DNA of 64,000 nucleotides from Variovorax paradoxus_P (GCF_050627025.1 NZ_CP192472.1); one strand, 5' to 3'; shown: positions 1-9,604, counted from the stretch's first letter. Numbers and translations are program-made. Notes: generated by a model not told the origin, from the letters alone.

Positions 1-119
1 TCCATCGTGGTCGCGTTGTAGCCGTTGGCTTCGAAGAGCTGCATGGCTATGGTTGCCACGCTGTCGAGCGTTTGGGCGCGGCGCCGTTCGCGCCTGCCCG
101 GGAGTTCCGGATCTGCCAA
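1..119 (-). CDS. TetR/AcrR-family transcriptional regulator, N-terminal fragment
   Basis: The minus strand encodes about 39 residues before the window edge. They begin at a TTG codon (119-117) and continue as an open frame through ETLDSVATIAMQ-like helix 1 and then LFEANGYNATTMD. This is the classic start of a TetR DNA-binding domain: helix 1, an F-x-x-x-G-Y/F turn, then the T-T-[MV] that opens the helix-turn-helix. No in-frame ATG lies upstream, so TTG is the likely start. The gene is divergent from the sensor kinase at 262, with a 32-bp palindrome between them that is probably its operator. The ligand-binding half is outside the window, so the inducer cannot be inferred. Confidence 0.72.
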   Translation of the reverse strand, partial: MADPELPGRRERRRAQTLDSVATIAMQLFEANGYNATTM

Positions 120-134
120 GCTGCATCTATAAAA

Positions 135-166
135 ATGAACGTCGTTCAAGTTTATACGATGTTCAT
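135..166. promoter_or_regulatory. 32-bp imperfect palindrome, probable TetR operator
   Basis: The sequence opens with ATGAAC and closes with GTTCAT. Inside, TCGT (143-146 region) is mirrored by ACGA, giving an interrupted dyad across 32 bp. The left half contains GAACGTCGTTC, itself a small palindrome. It lies 15 bp upstream of the TetR-family start at 119 and 95 bp upstream of the kinase start at 262, which is where an autoregulatory operator is expected. The binding partner is inferred from position only. Confidence 0.5.
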
Positions 167-261
167 CTTTGTGGCGTAATGCGGCGCGCAGGCCAACGAA
201 CCAAGGCTGGTGTCCGCCTGCAGCACGGGCTATAAAACGATTTTCAGGGAGCCGCATCGCC

Positions 262-1959
262 ATGCAAAGCCAAGCCGACCCGATTGCAAGCACGCCGCTC
301 GTGCAGGACGCGGCGCCCATCGTCGAGCAGTTGCCCGTCGGCATTTTTCGCAAGGACACCGCGGGGCGATTCGTCTTCGTGAATGCCCGGTTCTGCGAAC
401 TCAAGGGCACTTCCGCGGGGCGCATGCTGGGCCGCACTGCCGCCGAGATCGCTTCCGAAGCGGCACAGGAGCCGGGCTCGATGTGGCGGCCGGAACTTGC
501 CCAAGAAGAAGACCGGCGGCATGCGCACATCATGCGAACGGGCGAGCAGGTCGAGCGGGAAGAAGTCTTGTCGGGCGAGGGCGGGCAGCCGCAGACCTGG
601 CAGGTTGTCGAGTCGGCAGTGCTGGGGCCTGGCGGCGAAATCATCGGCAGCCAGGGCGTCTTGTTCGACGTGACCCGACGCAACCACGAGGAGCAAATGC
701 TGGCCAACGAGCGCGAGCTTCTTCGCGCGCTGCTGGACAACTCCCCGGACCACATCTACTTCAAGGATGCGCAGTCGCGCTTCATCAAGACCAGCACAGC
801 CCAGGCGCTCGAGTTTGGAATGGATACGCCCGAAGGGCTGGTCGGCAAGTCCGATTTCGATGTCTTTTCGGAAGACCACGCGAGGCCGGCCTATGAAGAC
901 GAGCAGGAGATCATTCGCACCGGCGTGCCGATGATCGGCAAGGTCGAAAGAGAAACCTGGATCGACGGCCGGCCCGACACCTGGGCCCTGACCACGAAGA
1001 TGCCGCTGCGCAACCGCGCGGGCGAGATCGTCGGAACCTTCGGCATCACCAAGAACATCTCCGACCTGAAGGAAGCCGAGCGCCAGATTGCCGAGGTTCA
1101 CAAGCAGCTGGTCGAAGCCTCGCACCTGGCGGGCATGGCCCGGATTGCCACCAACGTGCTGCACAACGTGGGCAATGTGCTCAACAGCGTGAACGTCTCG
1201 GCGGCGCTCATTCTTTCTCGCGTTCGTGCATCCAAGGTGACGGGGTTGTCGCGCGCGGTGCAGCTGCTGGACGACCATGCGGACGACCTGGGTGCGTTCC
1301 TGGTTTCGGACCCCAAGGGCAAGATGCTGCCCGGCTATTTGCGCCAGTTGGCATCGGCGCTGGAGGCGGAGCAGAACGACGCCATCAGGGAGCTTGCGGC
1401 GCTGGGCAAGAACGTGGAGCACATCAAGGAGATCATCGCCGCGCAGCAGGCCCATGCCGGGGCTTCCAGGCTGCTGGAGAAGGTGCAGATCCGCGACCTG
1501 GTCGACGATGCACTGCGCATCAATGAAGAGGCATTGAAACGACGCCGGATGGTTGTCGAAAAAGAGATTGCAGATGTTCCCGAACTGATGCTCGACCACG
1601 GACGAATACTTCAGATCCTGGTGAACCTCGTCAGCAACGCCGAGCAGGCGATGGACGGCCTGGCCGACCGCGAGCCGAAGCTCACGTTGCGGGTAGACCT
1701 GACACCTGGCCAGCGGCTTCGCATTTGCGTTGCAGACAACGGGGTAGGCATCGATTCGCAGACGCTGACCCAGGTGTTCGTGCACGGCTTCACCACCAAG
1801 AAAACCGGCCATGGCTTCGGCCTGCACAGCGCCGTGATTGCCGCGCATGAAATGGGCGGCACGCTCACCGCCCACAGCGACGGGCCCGGCACCGGAGCGG
1901 CGTTCACGCTCGAGCTGCCGGTAGAGACGAAGGCAGCAGCCCCGCTCAGCGCAGGTTGA
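262..1959 (+). CDS. PAS-PAS sensor histidine kinase
   Basis: A 565-residue soluble kinase with no membrane segment. Two PAS domains (about residues 18-130 and 155-270) are followed by a dimerisation/phosphoacceptor helix with LHNVGNVLNS (candidate His near residue 301). The C-terminal HATPase has an N-box LVNLVSNAEQAM, G1 box DNGVGID and an FVHGFTTKKTGHGFGLH F/G2 region. The H-box is the LHNVGN variant, not the usual HE[FL]RTPL. ATG 262 is preferred over the upstream in-frame ATG at 169 because AGGGAG lies about 10 nt before it and homologous PAS sequence begins soon after. No receiver or response-regulator gene is adjacent, so the output partner is unknown. The 3' end overlaps the convergent amidohydrolase by 14 bp. 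Confidence 0.85.
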   Translation: MQSQADPIASTPLVQDAAPIVEQLPVGIFRKDTAGRFVFVNARFCELKGTSAGRMLGRTAAEIASEAAQEPGSMWRPELAQEEDRRHAHIMRTGEQVEREEVLSGEGGQPQTWQVVESAVLGPGGEIIGSQGVLFDVTRRNHEEQMLANERELLRALLDNSPDHIYFKDAQSRFIKTSTAQALEFGMDTPEGLVGKSDFDVFSEDHARPAYEDEQEIIRTGVPMIGKVERETWIDGRPDTWALTTKMPLRNRAGEIVGTFGITKNISDLKEAERQIAEVHKQLVEASHLAGMARIATNVLHNVGNVLNSVNVSAALILSRVRASKVTGLSRAVQLLDDHADDLGAFLVSDPKGKMLPGYLRQLASALEAEQNDAIRELAALGKNVEHIKEIIAAQQAHAGASRLLEKVQIRDLVDDALRINEEALKRRRMVVEKEIADVPELMLDHGRILQILVNLVSNAEQAMDGLADREPKLTLRVDLTPGQRLRICVADNGVGIDSQTLTQVFVHGFTTKKTGHGFGLHSAVIAAHEMGGTLTAHSDGPGTGAAFTLELPVETKAAAPLSAG

Positions 1960-2842
1960 ACAGCGCGGCCGCGTTGCCCCAGGCAATGCGCTGCGCCACA
2001 TCGGGCGGCAGGTCGCCAAGCCAGGTGCGATAGCCGCGCATGATCTCGTCGTAGGCACTCCAGCGCTGGTTGACCCAGGTGTCGGAGCCGACGACAAAAC
2101 GCTCGGGGTACTTGAGCAGAAGCGTCCGCCATTCGGGGCACAGCTTGCCGCCCTCGCAGGTGAGACCGGGTCGGTAGGAGAGTTCGCCCATCAGCAGCGG
2201 ATAGCGCTCCAGCAGCGCCTGCACCCGCTCGATGGGCGCGCCGCCGATGCCCGTGTGCGCCCAGATGAGGCGCAGCGATTGGCCCTTCGACGGGGCGTTG
2301 GCCATCAGCAGGTCGATTGCCACGTCGTCCACGTGCGCAAGCACGGCGAGCTTCTGCCGCTCTGCCAGCGCAATGAGTTTCCTGGCGACCGGTCCGTTGG
2401 CATTGGCGCTCTCGTACAGGTGGAACTCGCCGATGCCGCGGTAGGGGCCGCTTGCGGTGCCGCGCGCCAGTTCGGCCTGCACCATTTCGTGGATGGTCTC
2501 GTCGCGGAACCAGTTGCTGTAGTCGTCGCGGTTGCGGTACAGGCGCACGAAGGGCACCACGGCAACGCCCGCCTCGCGGGTTTCGCGCGCCGCGGCCAGC
2601 GTTTGCGTGCCTGCGTTGGGCCGCGAGTTGGCAATGATCGCCTTCACGTTGTTGCGCTGCATGCGCGCGAGCGCCTCGGCCGGGGGATACGGCCCGGTAT
2701 TGCCGTCCCAGGCTTCCTGGTTGTAGTGAAGGTGCGTGTCGAAGAGCGGGCCGCCGTAGGGGGCCTGGGCAAACGCGGAAGACACGGCGGCCGCCGAGCA
2801 GGCGGCCAGGAGCAGGGCTGCAACAGGCGCAATGGCTCTCAT
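1946..2842 (-). CDS. Exported amidohydrolase (TIM-barrel metal-dependent hydrolase)
   Basis: A 298-residue protein with an N-terminal export signal: basic start, a hydrophobic run, and either a lipobox (LLAAC) or signal-peptidase cleavage at AFA-QA. The mature part starts with the metal-binding FDTHLHYN (D-T-H-x-H), then GIGEFHLY, AHVDD, IWAHTGIGG and a late VVGSDTW aspartate. This order fits amidohydrolase-2-type hydrolases. Start 2842 is chosen over 2854 because GAGGGA lies at the right distance. Substrate cannot be told from sequence; it is probably a periplasmic or lipid-anchored ester, lactone or amide hydrolase. It converges on the sensor kinase. Confidence 0.75.
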   Translation of the reverse strand: MRAIAPVAALLLAACSAAAVSSAFAQAPYGGPLFDTHLHYNQEAWDGNTGPYPPAEALARMQRNNVKAIIANSRPNAGTQTLAAARETREAGVAVVPFVRLYRNRDDYSNWFRDETIHEMVQAELARGTASGPYRGIGEFHLYESANANGPVARKLIALAERQKLAVLAHVDDVAIDLLMANAPSKGQSLRLIWAHTGIGGAPIERVQALLERYPLLMGELSYRPGLTCEGGKLCPEWRTLLLKYPERFVVGSDTWVNQRWSAYDEIMRGYRTWLGDLPPDVAQRIAWGNAAALFNLR

Positions 2843-2950
2843 GGAATCCCTCATGCGGGTGGAGGCCCGATTATCCGGGCCGCGGCGGCCTCGCGTACAG
2901 GCACGGCTGCGCTTATGCTGTGCGCAATCACAACGCCAGATTTGCCCACC

Positions 2951-4012
2951 ATGACCGATTTCCGTCCCGTCTTCGACCAGAGCTTCGGCGGCATTGCCGC
3001 CGAGCGCCTGCCAGAGCTGCTGCGCGCCATGCCCAAGGCCGAGCTGCACATGCACATCGAGGGCTCGCTCGAGCCCGAGCTGATCTTTGCGCTCGCGCAG
3101 CGCAACGGCGTGAGCATTCCCTACGCGAGCGTGGAAGACCTGCGCCGCGCCTACGCCTTCACCAACCTGCAGAGCTTTCTGGACATCTACTACGCCGGCG
3201 CCAGCGTGCTGCTGAAGGAGCAAGACTTCTACGACATGGCTTGGGCCTACCTGGAGCGCGCGGCGGCCGACAACGTGGTGCACACCGAGATGTTCTTCGA
3301 CCCGCAGACGCACACCGCGCGCGGCGTGCCGATGGAGGTGGTGGTCAACGGGCTGCACCGGGCCTGCGTCGACGCGCTGCCCAAGCTGGGCGTGAGCGCC
3401 GCTCTCATCCTGTGCTTTCTCCGCCACCTGAGCGAAGAGGAAGCCTTTGAAACACTGGAGCAGGCCCTGCCTTACCGCGACAAGTTCATCGGCGTGGGGC
3501 TCGATTCGAGCGAAGTGGGCCATCCGCCCGAAAAGTTTGCGCGCGTGTTCGCGCGCTGCCGCGAACTGGGCTTTCACCTTGTCGCACATGCGGGCGAGGA
3601 GGGGCCGCCAGAGTACGTGTGGAGCGCGCTCGACGTGCTGAAGGTAGAGCGCGTCGACCACGGCGTGCAGAGCGCCAAAGACCCGGCGCTGATGAAGCGG
3701 CTTGCGCAAGAACGCATTCCGCTTACCGTTTGCCCGCTGTCGAACCTCAAGCTCTGCGTGTTCCCCGATTTGGCGCAGCACAACCTTGGCGCGTTGCTTG
3801 ATGCAGGCCTGGTTGCCACCGTCAATTCGGACGACCCGGCCTACTTTGGCGGCTACATGAACCAGAACTTCACGCAGACCTTTGCGGCCACCGGTCTCGA
3901 TGCGCGGCAGGCCTGGCAGCTGGCGGCCAACAGCTTCGAGGGCAGCTTCATCGACGCCAGCGCCAAGCGCGCTTATGTCGACCGGCTCAACGCCGTCTTC
4001 GCAACTTTCTGA
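2951..4012 (+). CDS. Adenine/adenosine deaminase family enzyme (probably adenine deaminase)
   Basis: A 353-residue zinc deaminase. The zinc site is visible as ELHMHIEGSLEPE near residue 34 (H-x-H) and HAGEEG around 215 (catalytic His/Glu), followed by VDHG and TVNSDDPAYFGGY. In this family the NSDDPAYFGGY end and the MPKAELH start are typical of the adenine-deaminase subgroup (Aah1-like) rather than true adenosine deaminases, so adenine to hypoxanthine plus ammonia is the likely reaction. It fits the guanine deaminase and BMP-type receptor downstream. The 3' end overlaps the convergent MFS gene by 40 bp. Confidence 0.85.
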   Translation: MTDFRPVFDQSFGGIAAERLPELLRAMPKAELHMHIEGSLEPELIFALAQRNGVSIPYASVEDLRRAYAFTNLQSFLDIYYAGASVLLKEQDFYDMAWAYLERAAADNVVHTEMFFDPQTHTARGVPMEVVVNGLHRACVDALPKLGVSAALILCFLRHLSEEEAFETLEQALPYRDKFIGVGLDSSEVGHPPEKFARVFARCRELGFHLVAHAGEEGPPEYVWSALDVLKVERVDHGVQSAKDPALMKRLAQERIPLTVCPLSNLKLCVFPDLAQHNLGALLDAGLVATVNSDDPAYFGGYMNQNFTQTFAATGLDARQAWQLAANSFEGSFIDASAKRAYVDRLNAVFATF

Positions 4013-5283
4013 CCGGCGTCCACCGCGGCAGGTTGCCGCGGAGCCAGGAGCGGCATCGCCACCAGTGCGCAGGCGCTGGCCGCAAGCCACACCAGCGCCC
4101 AGCCGTGCAGCGTGAGCAGATGCGGAATGGAGAAGGGCGTGACAAAGCACACGAGGAACACGCTGGTGTTGGCCATGCCCAGTGCGGTGCCGGCGCGGGC
4201 CGCACCGGCCAGCGTAGCCAACTCGGTGTAGGCCACGCCATGCCAGGCCGATACGCACACACCGCTTGCCAACAGCAGCACCACCAGCGCAATGCGCAGC
4301 GCCGCCGAGTCGGCCGTGTGCGTGCCGGCCGCCACCACCAGCCCGGCAAGGCCCGCAAACAGCAGCACGCTCAGTGCGCTGCAGGCACGCAGATAGGCGG
4401 GGCGGTTTCGGCGGCGGTCGGTCCAGCGGCCGCTCCATACGCGCATGACCATCGCGCCGATCTGCACGAACACCATCGTGGCGGTGATGGTTGCGAGCCC
4501 CGCATGGCCGAAGTCGTTGAGGAACACCGTGCCGAAAGACAGCACCGCGAACTGCGGCGCACACAAGATGCCGATGCCGGCCACGATGCGCCACACGCGC
4601 GCCTCGCGCAGCGGGCCGCTCTGTGGCGGGGCAGAAGCCTGCGCAACGCTGGCCGTTGTGCGCGGCGCAATGGGCGGCTCGTGCACCCAGGCCCAGCTCA
4701 TTGCCGCGCTCAGCATGCACAGGGTTGCAAGCAGGGCATAAAGAGCGGCAAAGCCGAAGTGCAGCGCCACAAAGGGCAACACCAGCGCACCGACGCCGCC
4801 GCCCAGCGGCACGGCGGTCTGGCGGATGCTCATGGCAAGACCGCGCTCGCCGGCGTCGAACCAGGTCATCACCGCCCGGCCGCTTGCACCGTTGACGCTG
4901 CCGCCGAGCAGGCCCACCAGCAGCAGGCCCGCTCCCAGCCAGCCCAGGCCGGGAATGTGCTGCGCGCTGGGGGCCGCCCAGAGCGCCATGGCCAGCAGTG
5001 CAATGGCGGTGCTGCCCAGCCCGGTCAACAGCACGGGCCTGTCACCCCAGCGGTCGGTCAAGAGGCCCCAGGGCAGCTCGCTCACCGCAATGCCCAGGCC
5101 CATCAGGCCCAGCACCAGGCCGAGCGTGGCGTTGTCGAGCTGGTAGCCGGTGCGCATGAGCACCGCGGTCATCGGAATGCCGCTGAAAGCCACGGAGAAG
5201 GCCGCGTTGGCGGCCACGCCCGCGGACAGCACCTTCCAGCGGTGGCTGGGCGGGAACGAAGAAGAGGGGGTTGAAGCAGTCAT
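3973..5283 (-). CDS. MFS transporter
   Basis: A 436-residue, roughly 12-helix major facilitator protein. The loop 2-3 signature appears as GLLTDRWGDRP and the symmetric loop 8-9 copy as GRWTDRRRNRP. A glycine-rich helix (LLVGLLGGSVNGASGRAV) and a SIRQTAVPLGG stretch resemble sugar-acid/aromatic-acid and cyanate-type carriers. Its start faces the LysR gene at 5379, the usual arrangement for a LysR-controlled carrier. Purine-gene neighbours make a nucleobase or related substrate possible, but nothing in the protein proves it. It overlaps the adenine deaminase gene tail to tail. Confidence 0.82.
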   Translation of the reverse strand: MTASTPSSSFPPSHRWKVLSAGVAANAAFSVAFSGIPMTAVLMRTGYQLDNATLGLVLGLMGLGIAVSELPWGLLTDRWGDRPVLLTGLGSTAIALLAMALWAAPSAQHIPGLGWLGAGLLLVGLLGGSVNGASGRAVMTWFDAGERGLAMSIRQTAVPLGGGVGALVLPFVALHFGFAALYALLATLCMLSAAMSWAWVHEPPIAPRTTASVAQASAPPQSGPLREARVWRIVAGIGILCAPQFAVLSFGTVFLNDFGHAGLATITATMVFVQIGAMVMRVWSGRWTDRRRNRPAYLRACSALSVLLFAGLAGLVVAAGTHTADSAALRIALVVLLLASGVCVSAWHGVAYTELATLAGAARAGTALGMANTSVFLVCFVTPFSIPHLLTLHGWALVWLAASACALVAMPLLAPRQPAAVDAGQKVAKTALSRST

Positions 5284-5311
5284 GGCGGTGCAGTGTCCGC
5301 CGTTGCAAAGG

Positions 5312-5328
5312 TTTTGAAAATCAGAAAA
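5312..5328. promoter_or_regulatory. AT-rich dyad in the LysR/MFS divergent region
   Basis: TTTTGAAAATCAGAAAA is a partial dyad (TTTT...AAAA with GA/TC inside) in an otherwise GC-rich 95-bp gap between the divergent MFS and LysR starts. It also fits the loose T-N11-A LysR-site pattern. It may be the shared operator or simply promoter AT content. Confidence 0.35.
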
Positions 5329-5378
5329 TAATGAGCCAACCGTTCGAAAAAACAGGACGATTGTTGAAGGGTGAATCC

Positions 5379-6323
5379 ATGTCCCAGGTGATGTTCGATC
5401 TTGATGTGCTGCGCAGTTTTTCCACCGGCATTGCGCTCGGCAGCTATGCGCGCGCGGCCGACCGGCTGGGCCGCTCCACATCGGCGGTGAGCGCGCAGCT
5501 CAAGAAGCTCGAGGCGCAGGCCGGCACGGCACTTTTCCGCAAGGCGGGCCGTGGGCTGGAGCTCACCGATGCGGGTGAAACGCTGCTCGCCTACGCGCAT
5601 CGCATGCTCGAGCTCAACGAAGAAGCCGGCGCCGCCATGCGCGGGGCCGATCTGCAAGGCTGGGTGCGGCTCGGCCTGCAGGAAGACTTTGGCGAGACGC
5701 TGCTGCCCGCCGTGCTCGGCCGGTTTTCGCGCGCGCACCCCAAGGTGCGCATCGAAGCGTGCGTGGCGCGCAGTGCCGAGCTGCGTGAGCGGCTCGAGCT
5801 TCGGCAGCTCGACCTTGCGCTGGTGTGGGACACCGGAGAGCAGATGACGCCGCATGGCGAGCGCGTGGCGCGGCTGCCGCTGCAATGGATCGGCCCCCGT
5901 GCGCCCGATGCGCTCGATGCGCCCTGGTGGAAAGAGCGCGAGCGCCGCGGCCGCGCCGGCAAGACCAGGGAACCGCTGCCGCTGGTGCTGCTCGATGCGC
6001 CGTGCCCGCTGCGCGAAATAGTCACGGCAGCGCTCGACCGCGCAGGCACGCCTTGGCGGCATGCGTTCACCAGCGCCAGCCTTGCGGCGTTGTGGGCGGC
6101 CACGTCGGCGGGGCTCGGGCTTTCGGTGCGCACGCCTTTCGGCCTGCCTGCGCATGTGCGCGCCATCGATCGCACGGCGGTGGGTCTTCCGGCGCTGCCG
6201 CAGATGTCGCTCATGCTCTACCGCGCGCAGGCCACGGCCGAGGCGCCGGTGGGGCGGCTCGCAACGCTCCTGCTGGAGGCGGTGCGCCAGCATGTGCAGC
6301 CGGAGTCCGCGCAGCTGCACTGA
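5379..6323 (+). CDS. LysR-family transcriptional regulator
   Basis: A 314-residue LysR protein. The N-terminal winged helix-turn-helix contains LGSYARAADRLGRSTSAVSAQLKKLE at about residues 17-42, followed by the ALFRKAGRGLELTDAGETLL wing. The rest is the periplasmic-binding-like co-inducer domain. ATG 5379 is preferred because AAGGG sits 7 nt upstream; an in-frame ATG at 5331 lacks such a site. It is divergent from the MFS transporter, its likely target. A hairpin with T-run follows at 6359-6394. Confidence 0.85.
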   Translation: MSQVMFDLDVLRSFSTGIALGSYARAADRLGRSTSAVSAQLKKLEAQAGTALFRKAGRGLELTDAGETLLAYAHRMLELNEEAGAAMRGADLQGWVRLGLQEDFGETLLPAVLGRFSRAHPKVRIEACVARSAELRERLELRQLDLALVWDTGEQMTPHGERVARLPLQWIGPRAPDALDAPWWKERERRGRAGKTREPLPLVLLDAPCPLREIVTAALDRAGTPWRHAFTSASLAALWAATSAGLGLSVRTPFGLPAHVRAIDRTAVGLPALPQMSLMLYRAQATAEAPVGRLATLLLEAVRQHVQPESAQLH

Positions 6324-6358
6324 AGGCCGGCTAAAAGCGGCCCCGGTAGAATCCGCAC

Positions 6359-6394
6359 CCCGCAGCAGGGCGTCCCGGCCGGCTGCGGGTTTTT
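6359..6394 (+). terminator. Hairpin with T-run between LysR and BMP-receptor genes
   Basis: CCCGCAGC (6359-6366) pairs perfectly with GCTGCGGG (6382-6389), followed by TTTTTGCTTTT. It can end the LysR transcript. A good -10-like TAGAAT lies at 6347-6352, just ahead of the hairpin, so a transcript started there for the receptor gene at 6424 would begin almost inside the stem. That leaves open a leader terminator or attenuator instead of a plain terminator. Confidence 0.6.
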
Positions 6395-6423
6395 GCTTTT
6401 CCGGGGCCATGTAGAGGACCACC

Positions 6424-7524
6424 ATGTACAAAAACCTCGCGGGCCGCGCCGTTCTGGCGTGGGCAGCCGCCTGTTTTTTATCTCCCGCTTTTTCGCAAGC
6501 GCAGGCTCCCAGGGAGCCGCTGAAGATCGGCTTCGTCTACGTGACGCCGGTCACCGATGCCGGCTGGGTGCGCCAGCATGAAGAGGGCCGCAAAGCCGTC
6601 GATGCGGCACTCGGCGGCAAGGTCAAGACCACCTTCGTCGAAAACGTGCCCGAAGGTGCGGATGCCGAGCGCGTGATCCGCGACCTTGCGCAGCAGGGCA
6701 ACCGGCTGATCTTTACGCCCAGCTTCGGCTACATGGAGCCGACGCTCAAGGTGGCGCGCGACTTTCCCGATGTGAAGTTCGAATCGATCACGGGCTACAA
6801 GGCCGCACCCAACGTGGCGACGGCCAATGCGCGTTACTACGAAGGCCGCTACCTCGCGGGCATCGCGGCCGGCCGCATGACGAAGACGAACGTGGCGGGC
6901 TACGTGGCGGGCTTTCCCATTCCGGAGGTGCTGCAGGGCATCAACGCCTTCACGCTCGGCATGCGCTCGGTCAACCCGAATGCGAAGGTGGTGGTGGTTT
7001 GGCTCAACGAGTGGTTCGATCCGCCGAAGGAGCGCGACGCGGCCATGGCGCTGTTCAACCAGAACGCCGACGTCTTGGCATTTCACACCGGCTCCACCGC
7101 GGTCATGGCCGCGGCGCAGGAGCGCGGCAAGATGGCCGTGGCCTATCACTCCGACATGCGCAAGATTGCGCCCGATGCGCAGATCGTCGCGGTCACCCAC
7201 CAGTGGGGCGGCTACTACACGCAGCGTGCACAGGCGGTGCTCGACGGCAGCTGGAAGAGCGGCAACATCTGGGGCGGCGTGAAAGAAGGAATGATCCGCG
7301 TCGGCGACTTCGGCACCAAGGTGCCCAAGGCCGTTCAGCAGGAGGTGCTGGCCCGCCAGCAGGACATTGCCGCGGGCAAGCTGCAGCCGTTTCGCGCGGT
7401 GGCCGCTGACGTGCGCGACAACGAAGGCCATGTCGTCATTGCCAAAGGTGCGCAGCTGAACGACGAGCAGATCCTGAAGATGAACTGGCTGGCCGAAGGC
7501 GTGCAGGGGCGCGTGGCGCGGTAG
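6424..7524 (+). CDS. BMP/PnrA-family ABC transporter substrate-binding protein
   Basis: A 366-residue exported receptor. The N-terminus has a signal sequence ending near AFSQAQA; the mature protein opens with LKIGFVYVTPVTDAGW and continues with GYKAAPNVATANARYYEGRYLAGIAAG. These are hallmarks of the Bmp family, which includes the purine-nucleoside receptor PnrA. The LNEWFDPPKERDAA and HTGSTAVMAAA regions are typical of the proteobacterial purine-linked branch. Guanine deaminase follows 96 bp downstream and adenine deaminase lies upstream, supporting a purine or nucleoside ligand. No ABC permease or ATPase is next to it, so those components must be encoded elsewhere. Confidence 0.85.
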   Translation: MYKNLAGRAVLAWAAACFLSPAFSQAQAPREPLKIGFVYVTPVTDAGWVRQHEEGRKAVDAALGGKVKTTFVENVPEGADAERVIRDLAQQGNRLIFTPSFGYMEPTLKVARDFPDVKFESITGYKAAPNVATANARYYEGRYLAGIAAGRMTKTNVAGYVAGFPIPEVLQGINAFTLGMRSVNPNAKVVVVWLNEWFDPPKERDAAMALFNQNADVLAFHTGSTAVMAAAQERGKMAVAYHSDMRKIAPDAQIVAVTHQWGGYYTQRAQAVLDGSWKSGNIWGGVKEGMIRVGDFGTKVPKAVQQEVLARQQDIAAGKLQPFRAVAADVRDNEGHVVIAKGAQLNDEQILKMNWLAEGVQGRVAR

Positions 7525-7620
7525 CCGGGCGGGCCGCGCCTGGTTGGGCGTTGGCATATAGCACTCATACGCGCATGGAAATTGCGGCACTGCGCTGCTG
7601 CATTAACCTTTGCAACCACG

Positions 7621-8907
7621 ATGAAAAAAGCCTACCGCGCCTCCCTCCTGCGATTCGACGACGCCGGACTGCCCGTTTTCGATGAAGACGGCCTCCTGGT
7701 CGTCGCGGCCGACAGCGCCGGCCGCCAGCGCGTCCTCGATGCCGGCAGCTACGCAGCGCTCTCGCCGCGCCACGCCGATGCCGGGTTGACCCACCTGCCG
7801 GGCCGCATCCTTGCGCCGGGCTTCGTGGACATGCACATCCACTTTCCGCAGACAGACATCATCGGTTCGCCCTCGCCGGGGCTCCTGCCCTGGCTCGAGA
7901 ACTACACCTTTCCGGCAGAGGCCAAGTTCATCGACCCGTCGCATTCGAACGAAGTGGCAGACGTGTTCTTCGACGAACTGCTGCGCAACGGTGTTACCAC
8001 GGCGCTGACCTTTGCCACCTCGCATGTGGCGTCGGTCGATGCCTTTTTTGAAGGCGCCCAGCGCCGGGGCCTGCGCATGATCAGCGGCAAGGTGCTGCAG
8101 GACCGGCACTCGCCCGACGGCGTGCGGGACGAAACCGAGCAGAGCCTCATCGACTCCGAGGCGCTGATTCGCAAGTGGCACAACACCGGCCGCCTGGGCT
8201 ACGCCATTACCCCGCGTTTTGCGCCCGCGAGCACCGACGCGCAGATGCGCGGCGCCGGCGAACTGGCCGCAAAGTATGCGGACACGTGGATCCAGTCGCA
8301 CGTGGCCGAAAACCGCGACGAGGTGGCGTGGGTGCGCGAGCTGTATCCGCAGGCGCGTTCCTACCTCGACGTGTATGCCGGCTTCGGGCTGATGCGCGAA
8401 CGCGCCGTGTATGCGCATTGCATCTACCTGGACGACACCGACCGCGAGCTGCTGCGCGACACCCGGACGGCCGCCGCCGTAAGCCCCACCAGCAACCTGT
8501 TCCTGGGCAGCGGCTTCTTCGACTTTGGCGCGGCGGACCGTGTCGGCTATCCCTACGGGCTGGCCAGCGACGTGGGCGGCGGCACCAGCTTCAGCCCCTT
8601 CCACACCATGATGGCGGCCTACTACGTGGGCCGCGAGGGGCAAACCAAGACCGGCCTGAGCATCGCGCCCTCGCAGCTCTGGTGGCGCCACACCGGCGGC
8701 GCGGCGCGCGCGCTGGGGCTCGAAGGCGTCATCGGCAACCTGCAGCCGGGCTGCGAGGCCGACTTTCTGGTGCTCAACCCCCAGGCAACGCCTCTGATGG
8801 CGCGCAAGGCCGCCCGCGCCAACAACCTGGAGGAGCTGCTGTTCTCGATGATCGTGCTGGGCGACGACCGGCTGATCGAGCGCACGGTGATCTCGCAGGC
8901 GCAATAG
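7621..8907 (+). CDS. guaD: Guanine deaminase
   Basis: A 428-residue amidohydrolase converting guanine to xanthine and ammonia. It shows the metal site [14 protein letters not shown] near residue 78, the guanine-deaminase-specific [18 protein letters not shown], then [15 protein letters not shown] and a late [12 protein letters not shown]. Length and motif order match bacterial GuaD. ATG 7621 is chosen because the family N-terminus begins at [10 protein letters not shown]; the 13 codons upstream have no such similarity. With the adenine deaminase it would feed hypoxanthine and xanthine into purine catabolism. Confidence 0.93.
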
Positions 8908-8986
8908 CCGCAGGCGGGAAGGGCGGGGCATGGCACATGCCACAATTCGTGCCATTCCTCCCCCGCAGCAGCATCAGCGACCGCAT

Positions 8987-9553
<567 letters not shown>

Positions 9554-9581
9554 GGGGCCCCCGCTTTCGACGGCGTCACCA

Positions 9582-9604
9582 CAGGCATGCAAATGCCTGT
9601 TTTG
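9582..9604 (+). terminator. Rho-independent terminator of dcd
   Basis: CAGGCAT, a GCAA tetraloop and ATGCCTG form a perfect 7-bp hairpin, followed by TTTT. It lies 28 bp after the dcd stop codon. Confidence 0.8.

Noticed and set aside
244..2097. 617-codon minus-strand frame opposite the sensor kinase
   Set aside because: It is a shadow of the kinase gene; the encoded sequence has no family similarity and the kinase frame has all expected motifs.
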